Positions 17,498-26,452 are shown, numbered from the stretch's first letter. The stretch is DNA of 37,519 nucleotides from Xenococcus sp. PCC 7305 (GCF_000332055.1 NZ_ALVZ01000176.1:1-37519), one strand, 5' to 3'. The notes: generated by a model from the letters alone, not told the origin. Numbers and translations: made by a program.

Positions 17498-18891
17498 AAA
17501 TTGAAAATCCCAGAATTATTAAATTCTTGTGGTTAAAGGTAATTAGATTTGTCAGACAACTGTTACCTACCCAAGTTAATGAAGTCTATGTTCGCAAATT
17601 GGACAGGGAGTTATGCCAAGATGCTACTTGGAATCTGAATTATATTATCTTGACCGTTAGTTCTTGTTTAATTGCTACTTTTGGCTTGATTAGTAATAGC
17701 ACTGCGGTGATTATTGGTGCGATGTTGGTAGCGCCCTTGATGTTGCCCCTGAGGGCTTTAGCTTTTGGAGCATTGGAAGGAGATTTTGGTTTATTTAAGC
17801 GAGCTTTTTTATCAATTGTTGGGGCGACTATTGTCTCACTGAGTCTTTCCTATTTTGCTGGGGATGCGGCGAATATCCCCCAATTTGGTTCCGAAGTTTT
17901 ATCCCGAACTCAACCTAATTTAGTCGATTTGGGAATTGCCGTAGTTGCCGGGGGGATTAGTTCTTTTGCCAAAGTAAGAAAAGGGGTTAGTGATGTCATT
18001 GCCGGCACTGCGATCGCGGTGGCTTTGATGCCTCCTCTATGTGTTGTGGGGTTGGCTTTGTCTCAACAACAAACAGCTTATGCTAAAGGTGCCTTTTTAC
18101 TTTATCTGACTAATCTTTTGGGTATCACTCTATCCTGTATGGTCGTCTTTATTTTGGCAGGATATAGCAGAATAAATCACACATTAGGTTGGACTTTAGC
18201 CCTTACTGGAATTTTGGTAATCCCCTTGGGAGCAAGCTTTTTACAACTGGTAAGACAAGCTCAACTTGAAATGGGAATCAATAAGACTTTGAATGAGACT
18301 ATTACTGTAACAGAAGGGGTTGACAATGCAACAATCGAAGTAGATTGGACAGAAAACCCACCCATAGTTTATATTCTGCTGCAAACTAGCAAGGATGTAG
18401 TGCCCAACCAAGTGGGTTTGGTCGAAGAATTTATTGAAAGGAAACTGGGGAAATCTTTTAAATTAGTTTTTTTCGTCAACAAATTCACGCAAGTTACAGC
18501 GGAAGAAAATATTATAGAAACCGAAAAAGAAATTTCAATCCCAACTGAACCTGAAACGCAGACAGAAGAAATAATCCCCAAGACTGAGACCGAACTAGAA
18601 ACGAACACTGAAACGGAATCATCCGCCCCAAATGAGCTAAAAAATCAGCTAGAAGAAACAGAAGAAACAATTTCTCCCGCAACGGAAACCAAGCCAGAAG
18701 TGCCACTCCAACCTAGGGAAGAGACAGGACAAGCAGAAGAAGCAACTCAGCAAGAGAAGGAGCCTGAAGCAGAATCAACCGAGAAAAAATCTATACCGCA
18801 ATCTTTGATAGAACGACCTGCGGTTTCTGAGCATATTCCTCCTTATTTAAAATTGCATAAACCGCCCAAAAATAATTCTAGTGTTGAATAG
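17479..18891 (+). CDS. DUF389 membrane protein with acidic C-terminal tail
   Basis: A 470-residue DUF389 (TIGR00341-like) protein. The conserved membrane domain spans residues about 50-270, with signature blocks STAVIIGAMLVAPLM and AGGISSFAKVRKGVSDVIAG. It is followed by a small soluble domain (about 270-340) and a disordered tail of about 110 residues rich in Glu, Thr and Pro (350-470). The family is often proposed to be transport-related; no substrate is established. The start is either GTG at 17479 (19-nt overlap with the upstream gene) or TTG at 17494, which gives a 4-nt TTGA overlap with the upstream stop. The second looks more natural. Confidence 0.85.
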   Translation: MYFKKLKIENPRIIKFLWLKVIRFVRQLLPTQVNEVYVRKLDRELCQDATWNLNYIILTVSSCLIATFGLISNSTAVIIGAMLVAPLMLPLRALAFGALEGDFGLFKRAFLSIVGATIVSLSLSYFAGDAANIPQFGSEVLSRTQPNLVDLGIAVVAGGISSFAKVRKGVSDVIAGTAIAVALMPPLCVVGLALSQQQTAYAKGAFLLYLTNLLGITLSCMVVFILAGYSRINHTLGWTLALTGILVIPLGASFLQLVRQAQLEMGINKTLNETITVTEGVDNATIEVDWTENPPIVYILLQTSKDVVPNQVGLVEEFIERKLGKSFKLVFFVNKFTQVTAEENIIETEKEISIPTEPETQTEEIIPKTETELETNTETESSAPNELKNQLEETEETISPATETKPEVPLQPREETGQAEEATQQEKEPEAESTEKKSIPQSLIERPAVSEHIPPYLKLHKPPKNNSSVE

Positions 18892-19063
18892 AAAACATGT
18901 TCCAACTTTTACCAGGACTTCGATATATTTAAAGTCAGCGATTTTTCATAATTCATTTAATTTTTCCTTACCTTTCTTCGTGATAGGATCTATGGAGCGT
19001 ATTTGCGTAAAGTATGAGAAATTTAGCAAAATCATCCCTGGCACTAGGGTAAAGTTCGATTGT

Positions 19064-19759
19064 ATGCAAGATATCAGCAACCTCAGCTCCCAGTTGGATT
19101 CAGAATCAGAAAAAAACCAGTTAAAACTTATTCCACAGCTCATTGAAACAGGAGAATCTGGCTATCAGGCTTTAATGGAATGGATGGTCGGTTGTCGCGA
19201 TCGCAAAATGGCGACGATTCCCATGGGGAAGGCTTATCAGATTCTCTATAAACATGGGACACCTGAAACGAAGGAATTTATCGTCCAGAACTTTCCCACC
19301 GGAATTGTGCCCCTAAATTCAGAATCTAATATTGACTATCAACCATTGCAAAGACTTTTAGCGGATCAGGATTTCCAGAAAGCGGATTTGGTAACGATCC
19401 AAAAATTGTGTGAATTAGCCGGAGCCTCGGCAATTGAGAGAAAATGGCTTTATTTTACTGAAGTTGGTAGTATTGCGATCGCGGATTTCCGGACGATTGA
19501 TCAACTTTGGCTAGTTCATTCTGAAGGCAAATTTGGGTTTTCTGTCCAGAGAAAAATTTGGTTAGCTTTAGGCCAAGATTTCGGACAACTTTGGTCAAAA
19601 ATCAATTGGAAAACGGGGAATAGTTGGACTCGTTATCCTAATGAATTCACCTGGGATCTAACTGCTCCTAGAGGCCATCTGCCCTTGTCTAATCAGTTAA
19701 GGGGTGTTCGAGTAATTGATGCGATTTTCAAACATCCGGCCTGGTCAGTTAACAGTTAA
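19064..19759 (+). CDS. gun4: GUN4 porphyrin-binding regulator of Mg-chelatase
   Basis: A 232-residue GUN4. The family binds protoporphyrin IX and Mg-protoporphyrin and stimulates the ChlH subunit of magnesium chelatase in chlorophyll synthesis, at the membrane-stroma/cytoplasm side. Residues 1-80 are the helical N-terminal domain. The porphyrin-binding 'greasy palm' domain covers about 85-232 with hallmark blocks: WLYFTEV, FGFSVQRKIWLALG, GNSWTRYP, FTWDLTAPRGHLPLSNQLRG. I start at ATG 19064 (MQDISNLSSQ) because this gives the length of Synechocystis GUN4; the frame is open further upstream but without family similarity. The last residues (SVNS) and the stop come from a CAGTTAACAG repeat. The usual C-terminus past HPxW has been replaced. 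Confidence 0.95.
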   Translation: MQDISNLSSQLDSESEKNQLKLIPQLIETGESGYQALMEWMVGCRDRKMATIPMGKAYQILYKHGTPETKEFIVQNFPTGIVPLNSESNIDYQPLQRLLADQDFQKADLVTIQKLCELAGASAIERKWLYFTEVGSIAIADFRTIDQLWLVHSEGKFGFSVQRKIWLALGQDFGQLWSKINWKTGNSWTRYPNEFTWDLTAPRGHLPLSNQLRGVRVIDAIFKHPAWSVNS

Positions 19760-19785
19760 CAGTTATCAGTTATCAGTTATCAGTT
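19746..19785. repeat. CAGTTAACAG/CAGTTATCAG tandem repeat
   Basis: Five to six 7-bp units (AGTTAAC, then AGTTATC) cover the end of gun4 and the spacer before larB. The first TAA in the array is the gun4 stop. Confidence 0.85.
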
Positions 19786-19808
19786 TTGAATTAATAGTAA
19801 TTTTCGAG

Positions 19809-20606
19809 ATGGATCAAGAAGAAATTTTAAAACGGATTTTAAATCAGGTTGCTGAGGGTGATTTAAGTCCTGATCGCGCTTGGGATAAATTGCAGAACTT
19901 TGGGTTTGAAACCTTAGAAGAATTTGCCAAAATTGATCACCATCGCAATCTAAGAAATGGTTTTCCTGAAGTAATTTGGGGAGCGGGAAAAACAACCCAA
20001 CAGATAATCAAAATAATTAAGTTGATGGAGCAGAGAAATCAAACTCTAAATCAACAAATCCCAATTATGGCAACCTTGATTGAGCCAGAAATCGCCGAGG
20101 AATTACAGGCAGCAATTCCCAATTTGCAACATTATCCCCTAGCAAAGATAGTCGCGATCGCAGATACGGAAACTATTCCTAAACAACCAGGCATTATTAG
20201 TATTGTTACCGCAGGCACATCCGACATTCCCATTGCCGAACAAGCGGCAGTCACCGCAGAATTATCAGGGTTTCAAGTAACTCGTCTTTGGGATGTGGGA
20301 GTTGCCGGAATTCATCGGCTTTTGGGCAATTGGCAATATTTGACTGAGGCAGATGTCTTGATTGTCATAGCTGGCATGGAGGGCGCCTTGCCAAGTGTGG
20401 TTGCTGGGTTAGTCGATTGTCCTGTAATCGCTGTGCCGACTAGTGTAGGCTATGGTGCCAGTTTTGGGGGAATCTCTGCCTTGTTAACCATGCTCAATTC
20501 CTGTGCTTCTGGTATTGGCGTGGTAAATATTGACAATGGTTTTGGGGCCGCAATTTTAGCAGGTCAAATCCTCCGTACAGCTAAGTCATTGAACACTGAA
20601 CATTAA
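19809..20606 (+). CDS. larB: LarB, nickel pincer cofactor biosynthesis carboxylase
   Basis: A 265-residue LarB. The family carboxylates and hydrolyses nicotinic acid adenine dinucleotide, the first step to the nickel-pincer nucleotide cofactor of lactate racemase-type enzymes. The C-terminal half is PurE-like, with the expected blocks VTAGTSDIPIAEQAA (near 137), DVGVAGIHRLL, VIAGMEGALPSVVAGL and VPTSVGYGASFGGISALL. The N-terminal helical part (ILKRILNQVAEGDLSPDRAW) is also typical. The start ATG at 19809 (MDQEEILK) is chosen because the earlier in-frame codons lie inside the gun4 end and repeat. No larA, larC or larE is in the window; isolated larB genes are common in cyanobacteria. The C-terminus (LNTEH) comes from a GAACACTGAACATTAA repeat. 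Confidence 0.92.
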   Translation: MDQEEILKRILNQVAEGDLSPDRAWDKLQNFGFETLEEFAKIDHHRNLRNGFPEVIWGAGKTTQQIIKIIKLMEQRNQTLNQQIPIMATLIEPEIAEELQAAIPNLQHYPLAKIVAIADTETIPKQPGIISIVTAGTSDIPIAEQAAVTAELSGFQVTRLWDVGVAGIHRLLGNWQYLTEADVLIVIAGMEGALPSVVAGLVDCPVIAVPTSVGYGASFGGISALLTMLNSCASGIGVVNIDNGFGAAILAGQILRTAKSLNTEH

Positions 20607-20623
20607 ACATGCTGTTTTTATCT

Positions 20624-20670
20624 CCTCATCCCTCATCCCTTATCCCTCATCCCTCATCCCTCATCCCTTA
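20624..20670. repeat. CCCTCAT/CCCTTAT heptamer repeat
   Basis: Six to seven copies of a 7-bp CCCTCAT unit in the 118-bp spacer between larB and the flavoprotein gene. The same unit recurs at 34646-34678 between hypA and hypB. Confidence 0.85.
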
Positions 20671-20724
20671 AAATTATCCTTCATCCTTTAAAATGACGGT
20701 TGGTGAAGATTAAACTAAAAATTT

Positions 20725-21855
20725 ATGTACGATTGTATTATCATAGGTGCTGGGCCGGCAGGAGCCACTGCGGCTTATAATTTGGCGCAACAAGGACGTT
20801 CTGTTTTAGTAATTGAAAAGGGAAAATTCCCTCGTTATAAGCCTTGTGGGGGAGGGGTTTCTCCTGCGATCGCAGACTGGTTTGATTTTGATTTCACACC
20901 CGTGATTAAAACCACAGTTTCTAATGTGAAATATACTTGGAAGTTCGGTGATCCTGTGGAAATTGCCCTCGAAGATGTCGCCCCAATGTGGATGGTGCAA
21001 CGGGATGAATTTGATAATTTTTTGATCCAAAAAGCGATCGCTAAAGGGGCAGAATTCAAAGACAGTACCGAAGTTACAGGGATCAAACTTCAAAATGAGC
21101 AATGGCAAGTTAGCACAAGCAATGGCGATTTCACCTCATCCTATTTGATTGCTGCTGATGGCGCAAATGGGCCAGCTGCGGGCTGGTTAGGCTTTGAATC
21201 ACCACAAAAAGTAGTCGCGGCTGGGTTGGAAGTGACGACAGAAGTCACAGAAAAGAATCGTAATTTGGCTTATTTTGACTTTGGCTCACTTAAGAATGGT
21301 TTTATGTGGAGCTTTCCCAAACAAGATGGCTATTCTCTGAGTGGGGCATTTGTCAGAGATCCCAAAGGTAAACCTCAAGAAATCAAAAAGCAATTAACTA
21401 ACTTTGCTGGTAAATTTAATCTTGATCTAACAAATAGTCAATATACCGAATCGAATTTGAATTTATGGCAAGCAGATTCCCCTCTACATACCAATCGAGC
21501 TTTGGTGGTGGGAGAAGCTGGCGGCCTTGTCGATCCTTTGATTGGAGAAGGAATTCGTCCTGCTATTTTTACAGGAATCAAAGCAGCAGCAGCTATCTCA
21601 GAAGCTTTAGATGGCGATAGTTCAGCGCTGGCTAACTATAGTGAGGTTGTCAAGACAGAATGGGGTTCTAATCTAGCCAAAGCCCAAACTGTAGCAGGAA
21701 TGTTCTTTAAATTTCCCAAAATTGCTTATAAATTGGGAGTCAAAAGACCAGCTGCTGGTCAAATGATGGGTAAAATTCTTTGTGGAGAATTAAGCTATTC
21801 TGATGTGGCAGAAAAAGTTACTCAGAAGTTGAAAATTCCTGGTTTTGGTCGATAG
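20725..21855 (+). CDS. Geranylgeranyl reductase family FAD-dependent oxidoreductase
   Basis: A 376-residue flavoprotein of the geranylgeranyl reductase family (TIGR02032-like). It shows the FAD motif IIGAGPAGATAA at residues 6-17, the family signature FPRYKPCGGGV near 36, a MVQRDEFDNFL segment near 88 and the second FAD contact VVGEAGGLVDPLIGEGIRPA near 260. Members reduce isoprenoid chains or hydroxylate/desaturate lipids. It is not ChlP of chlorophyll phytylation, which is longer and has a different signature, so it is probably a second reductase acting on a carotenoid, quinone or prenyl lipid. It is convergent with the tyrosine kinase gene. Confidence 0.85.
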   Translation: MYDCIIIGAGPAGATAAYNLAQQGRSVLVIEKGKFPRYKPCGGGVSPAIADWFDFDFTPVIKTTVSNVKYTWKFGDPVEIALEDVAPMWMVQRDEFDNFLIQKAIAKGAEFKDSTEVTGIKLQNEQWQVSTSNGDFTSSYLIAADGANGPAAGWLGFESPQKVVAAGLEVTTEVTEKNRNLAYFDFGSLKNGFMWSFPKQDGYSLSGAFVRDPKGKPQEIKKQLTNFAGKFNLDLTNSQYTESNLNLWQADSPLHTNRALVVGEAGGLVDPLIGEGIRPAIFTGIKAAAAISEALDGDSSALANYSEVVKTEWGSNLAKAQTVAGMFFKFPKIAYKLGVKRPAAGQMMGKILCGELSYSDVAEKVTQKLKIPGFGR

Positions 21856-21898
21856 TAATGCGGTTTATTAATCCTCAAGGTTAAGAAAAAAAAGACAA

Positions 21899-21927
21899 GG
21901 GAGATAAAAAAAATCTTATATTCTCCC
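21899..21927. terminator. Possible terminator between convergent genes
   Basis: GGGAGA (21899-21904) and TCTCCC (21922-21927) can form a 6-bp stem with an A/T-rich loop of about 17 bases in the 92-bp convergent gap. An A-run lies left of it on the plus strand, giving a T-run for the minus-strand gene. The stem is weak. Confidence 0.35.
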
Positions 21928-21947
21928 CTCTGCCTTCTACAAGAGAA

Positions 21948-24314
21948 TCAGCGACGGCGAAATTGTTGCATAATGCTATTCATTGATCCTGCTTCCCGAT
22001 TGCCATTACCGTTTCCATTTCCATTTCCATTGCCGTTCCCATTCCCGTTACCATTGCCATTTCCATTAGAAGGTTGGTTGTAATAGTGAGAATAATAAGA
22101 ATAAGAGTAGTAATCGAGGTCTTTTTCCACCATATTGGCGATAAACCCGATTAAGTTGCAATTGCTACTTTGAAGAACTTCTAAAGTATTGACAATAGCT
22201 TTTTGATTTACCTTATTAATTCCCGTTACCAACATGACTCCATCAACCTGATGCACTAAACTTTGAGCATCTGCCATGGCCCCGATCGGTGGAGTGTCGA
22301 TCAAGACATAATCATAAGCAGCTTCCCATTCCTTAAGCAGCTCGCTCATTATTTGAGATCGCAACAAGGCGATCGGATTAGCAACATTAGCTCCTGCGGT
22401 GATGACATCCAAATTCCCTGTAACATTTTGGACAACCTCAGTCCAAGAATGTTTATTATCACTGATTACTTCACTCAGACCTTGTTCATTGCTAATCTTG
22501 GCCATTTTATGAATCTTTGGTTTACGCAAATCAGCATCAACTACTAATACCTTGGCGTCTAATTCAGTAAGAGCTAGCGCTAGGTTATAGGTAACAGTAG
22601 TTTTTCCTTCAGAAGAGGTCGAAGATGTTGTGACCAAAGACTTAATTTTTCTAGTATCCACAACGGTATAACTGATATTCATCGCGATCGCCCTTAAGGA
22701 TTCGGTAAAAGAAGAATACCTGTAGCTATAGGACTGTTTGACAGTATTATCTTCAATCACAATTAAAGGATCAAAAACTTGGGGCACCGCACCCAATAGT
22801 GGCAAGTGAGTAATTCGTTTCACTTCTTCTACCAGTTTAATTCTATTGTCTAACTGATGAAGGAGAAAGGCGATCGCGATCGCCCAAAGACCACCCGCAA
22901 CTAAGGATGAGACTAGCGCTTTTTGGATATTAGGTGATATTGGTTGAGCAGGAAGATAAGGCTTATCCAAAATTTGCCAAGGAGTAATTTCTTCTGCTGC
23001 GGCTATTTGTAATTCTTGTTTTCTTTGTAAAAGATAATCTACTGCTTGCGATTGTATTTTAATATTCCTTTGTAATCGAGTATAAATCTCTTGTAATTGG
23101 GGAAGTCGCTGAAAATCAGCCTCAACATTTGCTTTTGCCTGATTAATCTGATTTATTTGGCTTTGGAGGCTCAGATATTCTGTTTGAGTGCTTAATAATT
23201 GCTCAGCCAATTGTTGTAGAGTAGAACCTGATGTAGACACTTGGCTTCCAGAGTCTCCTGCGGCCACAATGTTAGTCTGAGTATAAGAAACTAAGACTTT
23301 ATCCAGAACAGCGGGGGAAATACCTTCTCCTAAGATTTGAGTTGACCTTTCCAATAGTAAATTACGTAGTTGTTCCCTCTGCAATTTAAGATCTTGCATC
23401 ATGGGGTAGTTATCCTTAAATTGCACACTTGCTAAAGTATATTGAGTTTCCAAATCTTTGAGTTGACTAGCTAAGGATTGATAAACGCCATCTTGACCCA
23501 GGACGGAAGTTGTCACAATGGTTTCGGGATCTTGTCCTAGTTCAATTAATTGATTGGATATCGTCCGATACTTAGTTTGTGCAATATCAAGGGCAATTTC
23601 TCCCCGCTTCAACTCCTCTTCTAAAGACTGTCTAAAATCAGCTACTCGACCGACATATTCATCGGGATCAACTAAATTATTTTTCTGACGAAAACTGCGA
23701 ATGGCAAAAGCTGCTTTATTCAATTCTTCCTCAGCTTTTGGCAATTGTTCCTCAATAAATTGGATTGCATTAAGTGCTTGAGATCTTTCTCTTTCTAAAC
23801 TGTATTCAACATATACTTCGCTCAAAGCATCTAGAACTCCTTGCGCAACTTCTGGGGCAGAGTCAACGAAGGAAATATTCAAAATATCCGTTGGGATATC
23901 GTTGATCATCGCAGGGAATATGTTGAGTTTTGTTCTAACCTCAGCCGCAGATAAACCACTAAAGGTTTCGGGATACTTTTCTATTGCTTTATTAATTAAA
24001 GAATAACTTTTTAAGACCAAAATATCTGTGGACAAATCCTTTAAATTATAATAGTTACGTCTAGAATTTAGCGCATTAAGCTGAACTTCCGCGCTTTGTT
24101 GATTCTGGGGGCTTTTTAAGAGAATCTTGGCCTCGGAGCGATATTGAGGAGTCGACAATAATTTGGGGATTAAGACAACTCCAAAAGCCATAATTCCCAA
24201 AGCCAATGCTGGTTTCCATCTGCGATATAAAATTTGTTTAAAGTCTGACAAAGAAAACCCTGTCTCCTGAGCAGGAAGGTTAACAAAATCAGATCTAACA
24301 ATTGTATTATTCAT
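21948..24314 (-). CDS. Wzc-like polysaccharide co-polymerase / BY tyrosine autokinase
   Basis: A 788-residue fused chain-length regulator and bacterial tyrosine kinase for capsule or exopolysaccharide export. The N-terminal membrane segment (about 35-53) is followed by a large periplasmic Wzz-type coiled-coil domain, and the second membrane helix (about 465-485) precedes the kinase. The kinase has Walker A TSSTSSEGKTT (Lys571), Walker A' LVVDADLRKPK (about 590-600) and Walker B YVLIDTPP (about 669-676). The tyrosine cluster YYSYSYYSHYY (about 735-745) is the expected autophosphorylation site. An unusual tail of eleven Asn-Gly pairs follows, then a basic end (QQFRRR). It is a single gene; no Wza or Wzx/Wzy partner lies in the window. 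Confidence 0.93.
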   Translation of the reverse strand: MNNTIVRSDFVNLPAQETGFSLSDFKQILYRRWKPALALGIMAFGVVLIPKLLSTPQYRSEAKILLKSPQNQQSAEVQLNALNSRRNYYNLKDLSTDILVLKSYSLINKAIEKYPETFSGLSAAEVRTKLNIFPAMINDIPTDILNISFVDSAPEVAQGVLDALSEVYVEYSLERERSQALNAIQFIEEQLPKAEEELNKAAFAIRSFRQKNNLVDPDEYVGRVADFRQSLEEELKRGEIALDIAQTKYRTISNQLIELGQDPETIVTTSVLGQDGVYQSLASQLKDLETQYTLASVQFKDNYPMMQDLKLQREQLRNLLLERSTQILGEGISPAVLDKVLVSYTQTNIVAAGDSGSQVSTSGSTLQQLAEQLLSTQTEYLSLQSQINQINQAKANVEADFQRLPQLQEIYTRLQRNIKIQSQAVDYLLQRKQELQIAAAEEITPWQILDKPYLPAQPISPNIQKALVSSLVAGGLWAIAIAFLLHQLDNRIKLVEEVKRITHLPLLGAVPQVFDPLIVIEDNTVKQSYSYRYSSFTESLRAIAMNISYTVVDTRKIKSLVTTSSTSSEGKTTVTYNLALALTELDAKVLVVDADLRKPKIHKMAKISNEQGLSEVISDNKHSWTEVVQNVTGNLDVITAGANVANPIALLRSQIMSELLKEWEAAYDYVLIDTPPIGAMADAQSLVHQVDGVMLVTGINKVNQKAIVNTLEVLQSSNCNLIGFIANMVEKDLDYYSYSYYSHYYNQPSNGNGNGNGNGNGNGNGNGNGNGNREAGSMNSIMQQFRRR
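22001..22071 (-). repeat. In-gene (Asn-Gly)11 hexanucleotide repeat
   Basis: About 70 bp of six-base units (AAT/AAC-GGN on the coding strand) encode eleven consecutive Asn-Gly pairs at the C-terminus of the tyrosine autokinase. Codons vary at the third position, so it is old or selected rather than a fresh slippage product. Confidence 0.85.
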
Positions 24315-24689
24315 AAAAATTCCTTTTCTATACCTTGATCACATGCATCTGATTATATGGTTCAATTCTTAATACTTCAGAGCGCAAAATATTTAATAAT
24401 AAAATAGCAGCTTGTCCTTGATCCCAAGCGAGTATTTTTTGTCCACTAATCTAATATATTTGCAGTTAATCAACCTCAGTAAAAACACGCATCATTCTTG
24501 TCTTTCCTGTTCCCTATTCCCTATTCCCTATTTCCCAAAGAAGACAGCAACCCTAAAGGGCAAAGCCAGGTCAATGGGCTATTTGGAACAAGACAACCTG
24601 CTGTAGCGTCAAGTCAGGGTAGCAGTTTTTACTCAATAAAAGTAAACTTTGAGACAACTATACTAACCATCAGCGAGTGTCAGTCATTC
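24315..24689. other. Divergent intergenic region with STRR copy
   Basis: This 375-bp gap lies between the kinase (minus) and the small exported protein (plus). Positions 24505-24536 are a short copy of the TTCCCTA heptamer repeat also seen at 8662-8803. A frame open through 24498-24689 is low-complexity at its start and has no family match, so I do not call it coding. Promoters for both genes should lie here, but I can name no clear box. Confidence 0.5.
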
Positions 24690-25190
24690 ATGAAAAGAAT
24701 TCATCTTGGTGGAAGAGTCGCTATCAAAAATCCGAGCCTTCTGGGTACAGTCATTACTATGGTTATTTTGTTGGCCGCATCTTCTAATACCTTGGCACAA
24801 GATATAGTAAAGAAGATTACCCTGGATGGTCAGATAAGCCCGAATCCGATGCTGATTGACGGGACTAGTGGCGGGCAAATCGAGGCAATTGAGGTTGTCA
24901 ATATCAAAGAAACTTCCACAGGGCCTTGTAACGGACTAGTAGAGCAGCAGCCCAATCACATCTTAATTCTCAATACCTTTTTTGAATTTCTTAAAATCGA
25001 AGTTGAAAGTTCTATCGACACGACAATTCTAGTTCAGGGGCCTGGAGGTATCTGGTGTAATGACGACTACAACAATATTAATCCAGCTTTAGAAGGTCAA
25101 TGGCAACAAGGGAAGTATAAACTTTGGGTCGGCTCCTATGAATCAACGCCCAATAATTATAGGATTAGAATTACAGGTAGCAATCCCTAG
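24690..25190 (+). CDS. Small exported protein, unknown (pre-peptidase C-terminal-like)
   Basis: A 166-residue protein with a probable Sec signal peptide. The n-region has KR and K residues, a hydrophobic core follows (LLGTVITMVILLAASS) and cleavage is likely after TLA-Q near residue 36. The mature part is about 130 residues and beta-rich. It contains VQGPGGIWCNDDYNNINPAL and ends with YKLWVGSYESTPNNYRIRI, a pattern like the last strands of pre-peptidase C-terminal (PPC) domains. Two cysteines (GPCNG and WCND) could form a disulfide. I choose ATG 24690 because the signal peptide begins there. No function is assigned. The 24-bp gap to the cysteine desulfurase gene suggests the two are transcribed together. 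Confidence 0.65.
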   Translation: MKRIHLGGRVAIKNPSLLGTVITMVILLAASSNTLAQDIVKKITLDGQISPNPMLIDGTSGGQIEAIEVVNIKETSTGPCNGLVEQQPNHILILNTFFEFLKIEVESSIDTTILVQGPGGIWCNDDYNNINPALEGQWQQGKYKLWVGSYESTPNNYRIRITGSNP

Positions 25191-25214
25191 CAAGAGAGTG
25201 AACAATAGGTAATA

Positions 25215-26402
25215 ATGCAAATTTATCTTGACTATAGTGCAACGACTCCGCCCCGACCAGAAGCGATCGCAAAAATGCAGGAAGTAATGGTAGAACAATG
25301 GGGCAATCCTTCTAGCCTGCATGCTTGGGGAGAAAGCTCCGCGATCGCATTAGAAACAGCTAGATTACAAGTAGCTAGTTTAATCAATGCCGTCACTTCT
25401 GAGTCCATAGTTTTTACTTCGGGGGGCACAGAAGCGGATAATCTTGCCATCATGGGAGTTGCCAGACAGTATGCGACACCCCAACATCTGATTATTTCTA
25501 ATGTCGAGCATTCTGCGGTTGCCCAACCAGCAAAGTTTTTGGAGCAACAAGGATGGCAAGTTACTAGCTTAAAAGTCAATCGTCAGGGCAGAATCAACCC
25601 TCTAGATCTACAAGCAGCGATTCAACCCAATACGGTTTTAATTTCTATTATTTATGGGCAAAGTGAAATTGGAACTCTACAACCAATTGAACAATTAGCC
25701 AGCATTGCACGGAGACATAATATTCTTTTTCATACTGATGGAGTACAAGTTGCCGGGCGCTTACCGATTGACGTGCAACAGCTAGGAGTTGATCTGTTAT
25801 CGGTCTCTGCCCATAAAATCTATGGTGTTCAAGGCGCTGGAGCTTTATACATTAAACCTGGAGTAAATTTGCTTCCTTTAATGGCTGGGGGCGGGCAGGA
25901 AAATAAAATACGCTCTGGGACTCAAGCAGTTGCTACGATCGCCGCTTTTGGGGTTGCGGCTGAGCTGGCTAGTCAGGAAATGCCGGCTGAAACGGCTAGA
26001 TTACGAGAGTTACGCGATCGCTTATTTGATCATTTTGTGGATTGTCCCTATCTAATTCCCACTGGCGATCGCTTGTATCGGCTGCCCCACCATGTCAGTT
26101 TTGTTTTGAGTGATTTATTTGCTAGTCAGACTAAAAATGTTACAGGAAAAACCCTGGTGCGTGAGTTGAATTTGGCAGGGATTGGTATTAGTGCGGGTTC
26201 TGCTTGTAATAGCGGCAAACTGAATCCTAGCCCAATTTTGTTAGCTATGGGTTACGATGCACTAGCTGCAAAAAGAGGCATTCGGCTTACTTTGGGCAAA
26301 GATACTACTAAAGCTGATATCGATTGGACGGCAATGGCGTTAAAACAAATTTTAAAACGTCTTATTTGTGCAGCAAATCCACTAACAACGGTAGGCTGTT
26401 GA
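25215..26402 (+). CDS. Cysteine desulfurase (NifS/IscS family)
   Basis: A 395-residue PLP enzyme that takes sulfur from cysteine for Fe-S clusters, thiolated tRNA or cofactors. It begins with YLDYSATTPPRPEA and carries GGTEADNLAI, the His in NVEHSAV and HTDGVQVAG. The PLP lysine is Lys201 in SAHKIYG. The catalytic Cys331 sits in SAGSACNSG on the flexible loop of group I (NifS/IscS) enzymes. The sequence is full length. It is followed after about 80 bp by a toxin-antitoxin pair on the same strand. The paralogue type (housekeeping IscS or a specialised one) cannot be settled from the window. Confidence 0.92.
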   Translation: MQIYLDYSATTPPRPEAIAKMQEVMVEQWGNPSSLHAWGESSAIALETARLQVASLINAVTSESIVFTSGGTEADNLAIMGVARQYATPQHLIISNVEHSAVAQPAKFLEQQGWQVTSLKVNRQGRINPLDLQAAIQPNTVLISIIYGQSEIGTLQPIEQLASIARRHNILFHTDGVQVAGRLPIDVQQLGVDLLSVSAHKIYGVQGAGALYIKPGVNLLPLMAGGGQENKIRSGTQAVATIAAFGVAAELASQEMPAETARLRELRDRLFDHFVDCPYLIPTGDRLYRLPHHVSFVLSDLFASQTKNVTGKTLVRELNLAGIGISAGSACNSGKLNPSPILLAMGYDALAAKRGIRLTLGKDTTKADIDWTAMALKQILKRLICAANPLTTVGC

Positions 26403-26452
26403 AGAGAAATCAGTAATTTAAACCTAGTTGAAATAACTTAATCTACTCTAAG

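Noticed and set aside
18881-19063. Longer gun4 start
   Set aside because: The extra 61 residues have no GUN4 similarity, and ATG 19064 gives the known family length.
20725-21855. ChlP (geranylgeranyl reductase of chlorophyll synthesis)
   Set aside because: The signature region and length differ from ChlP; only membership of the broader family is supported.
24498-24689. Longer start for the small exported protein
   Set aside because: It would put a repeat-derived sequence before a clear signal peptide that begins at 24690.
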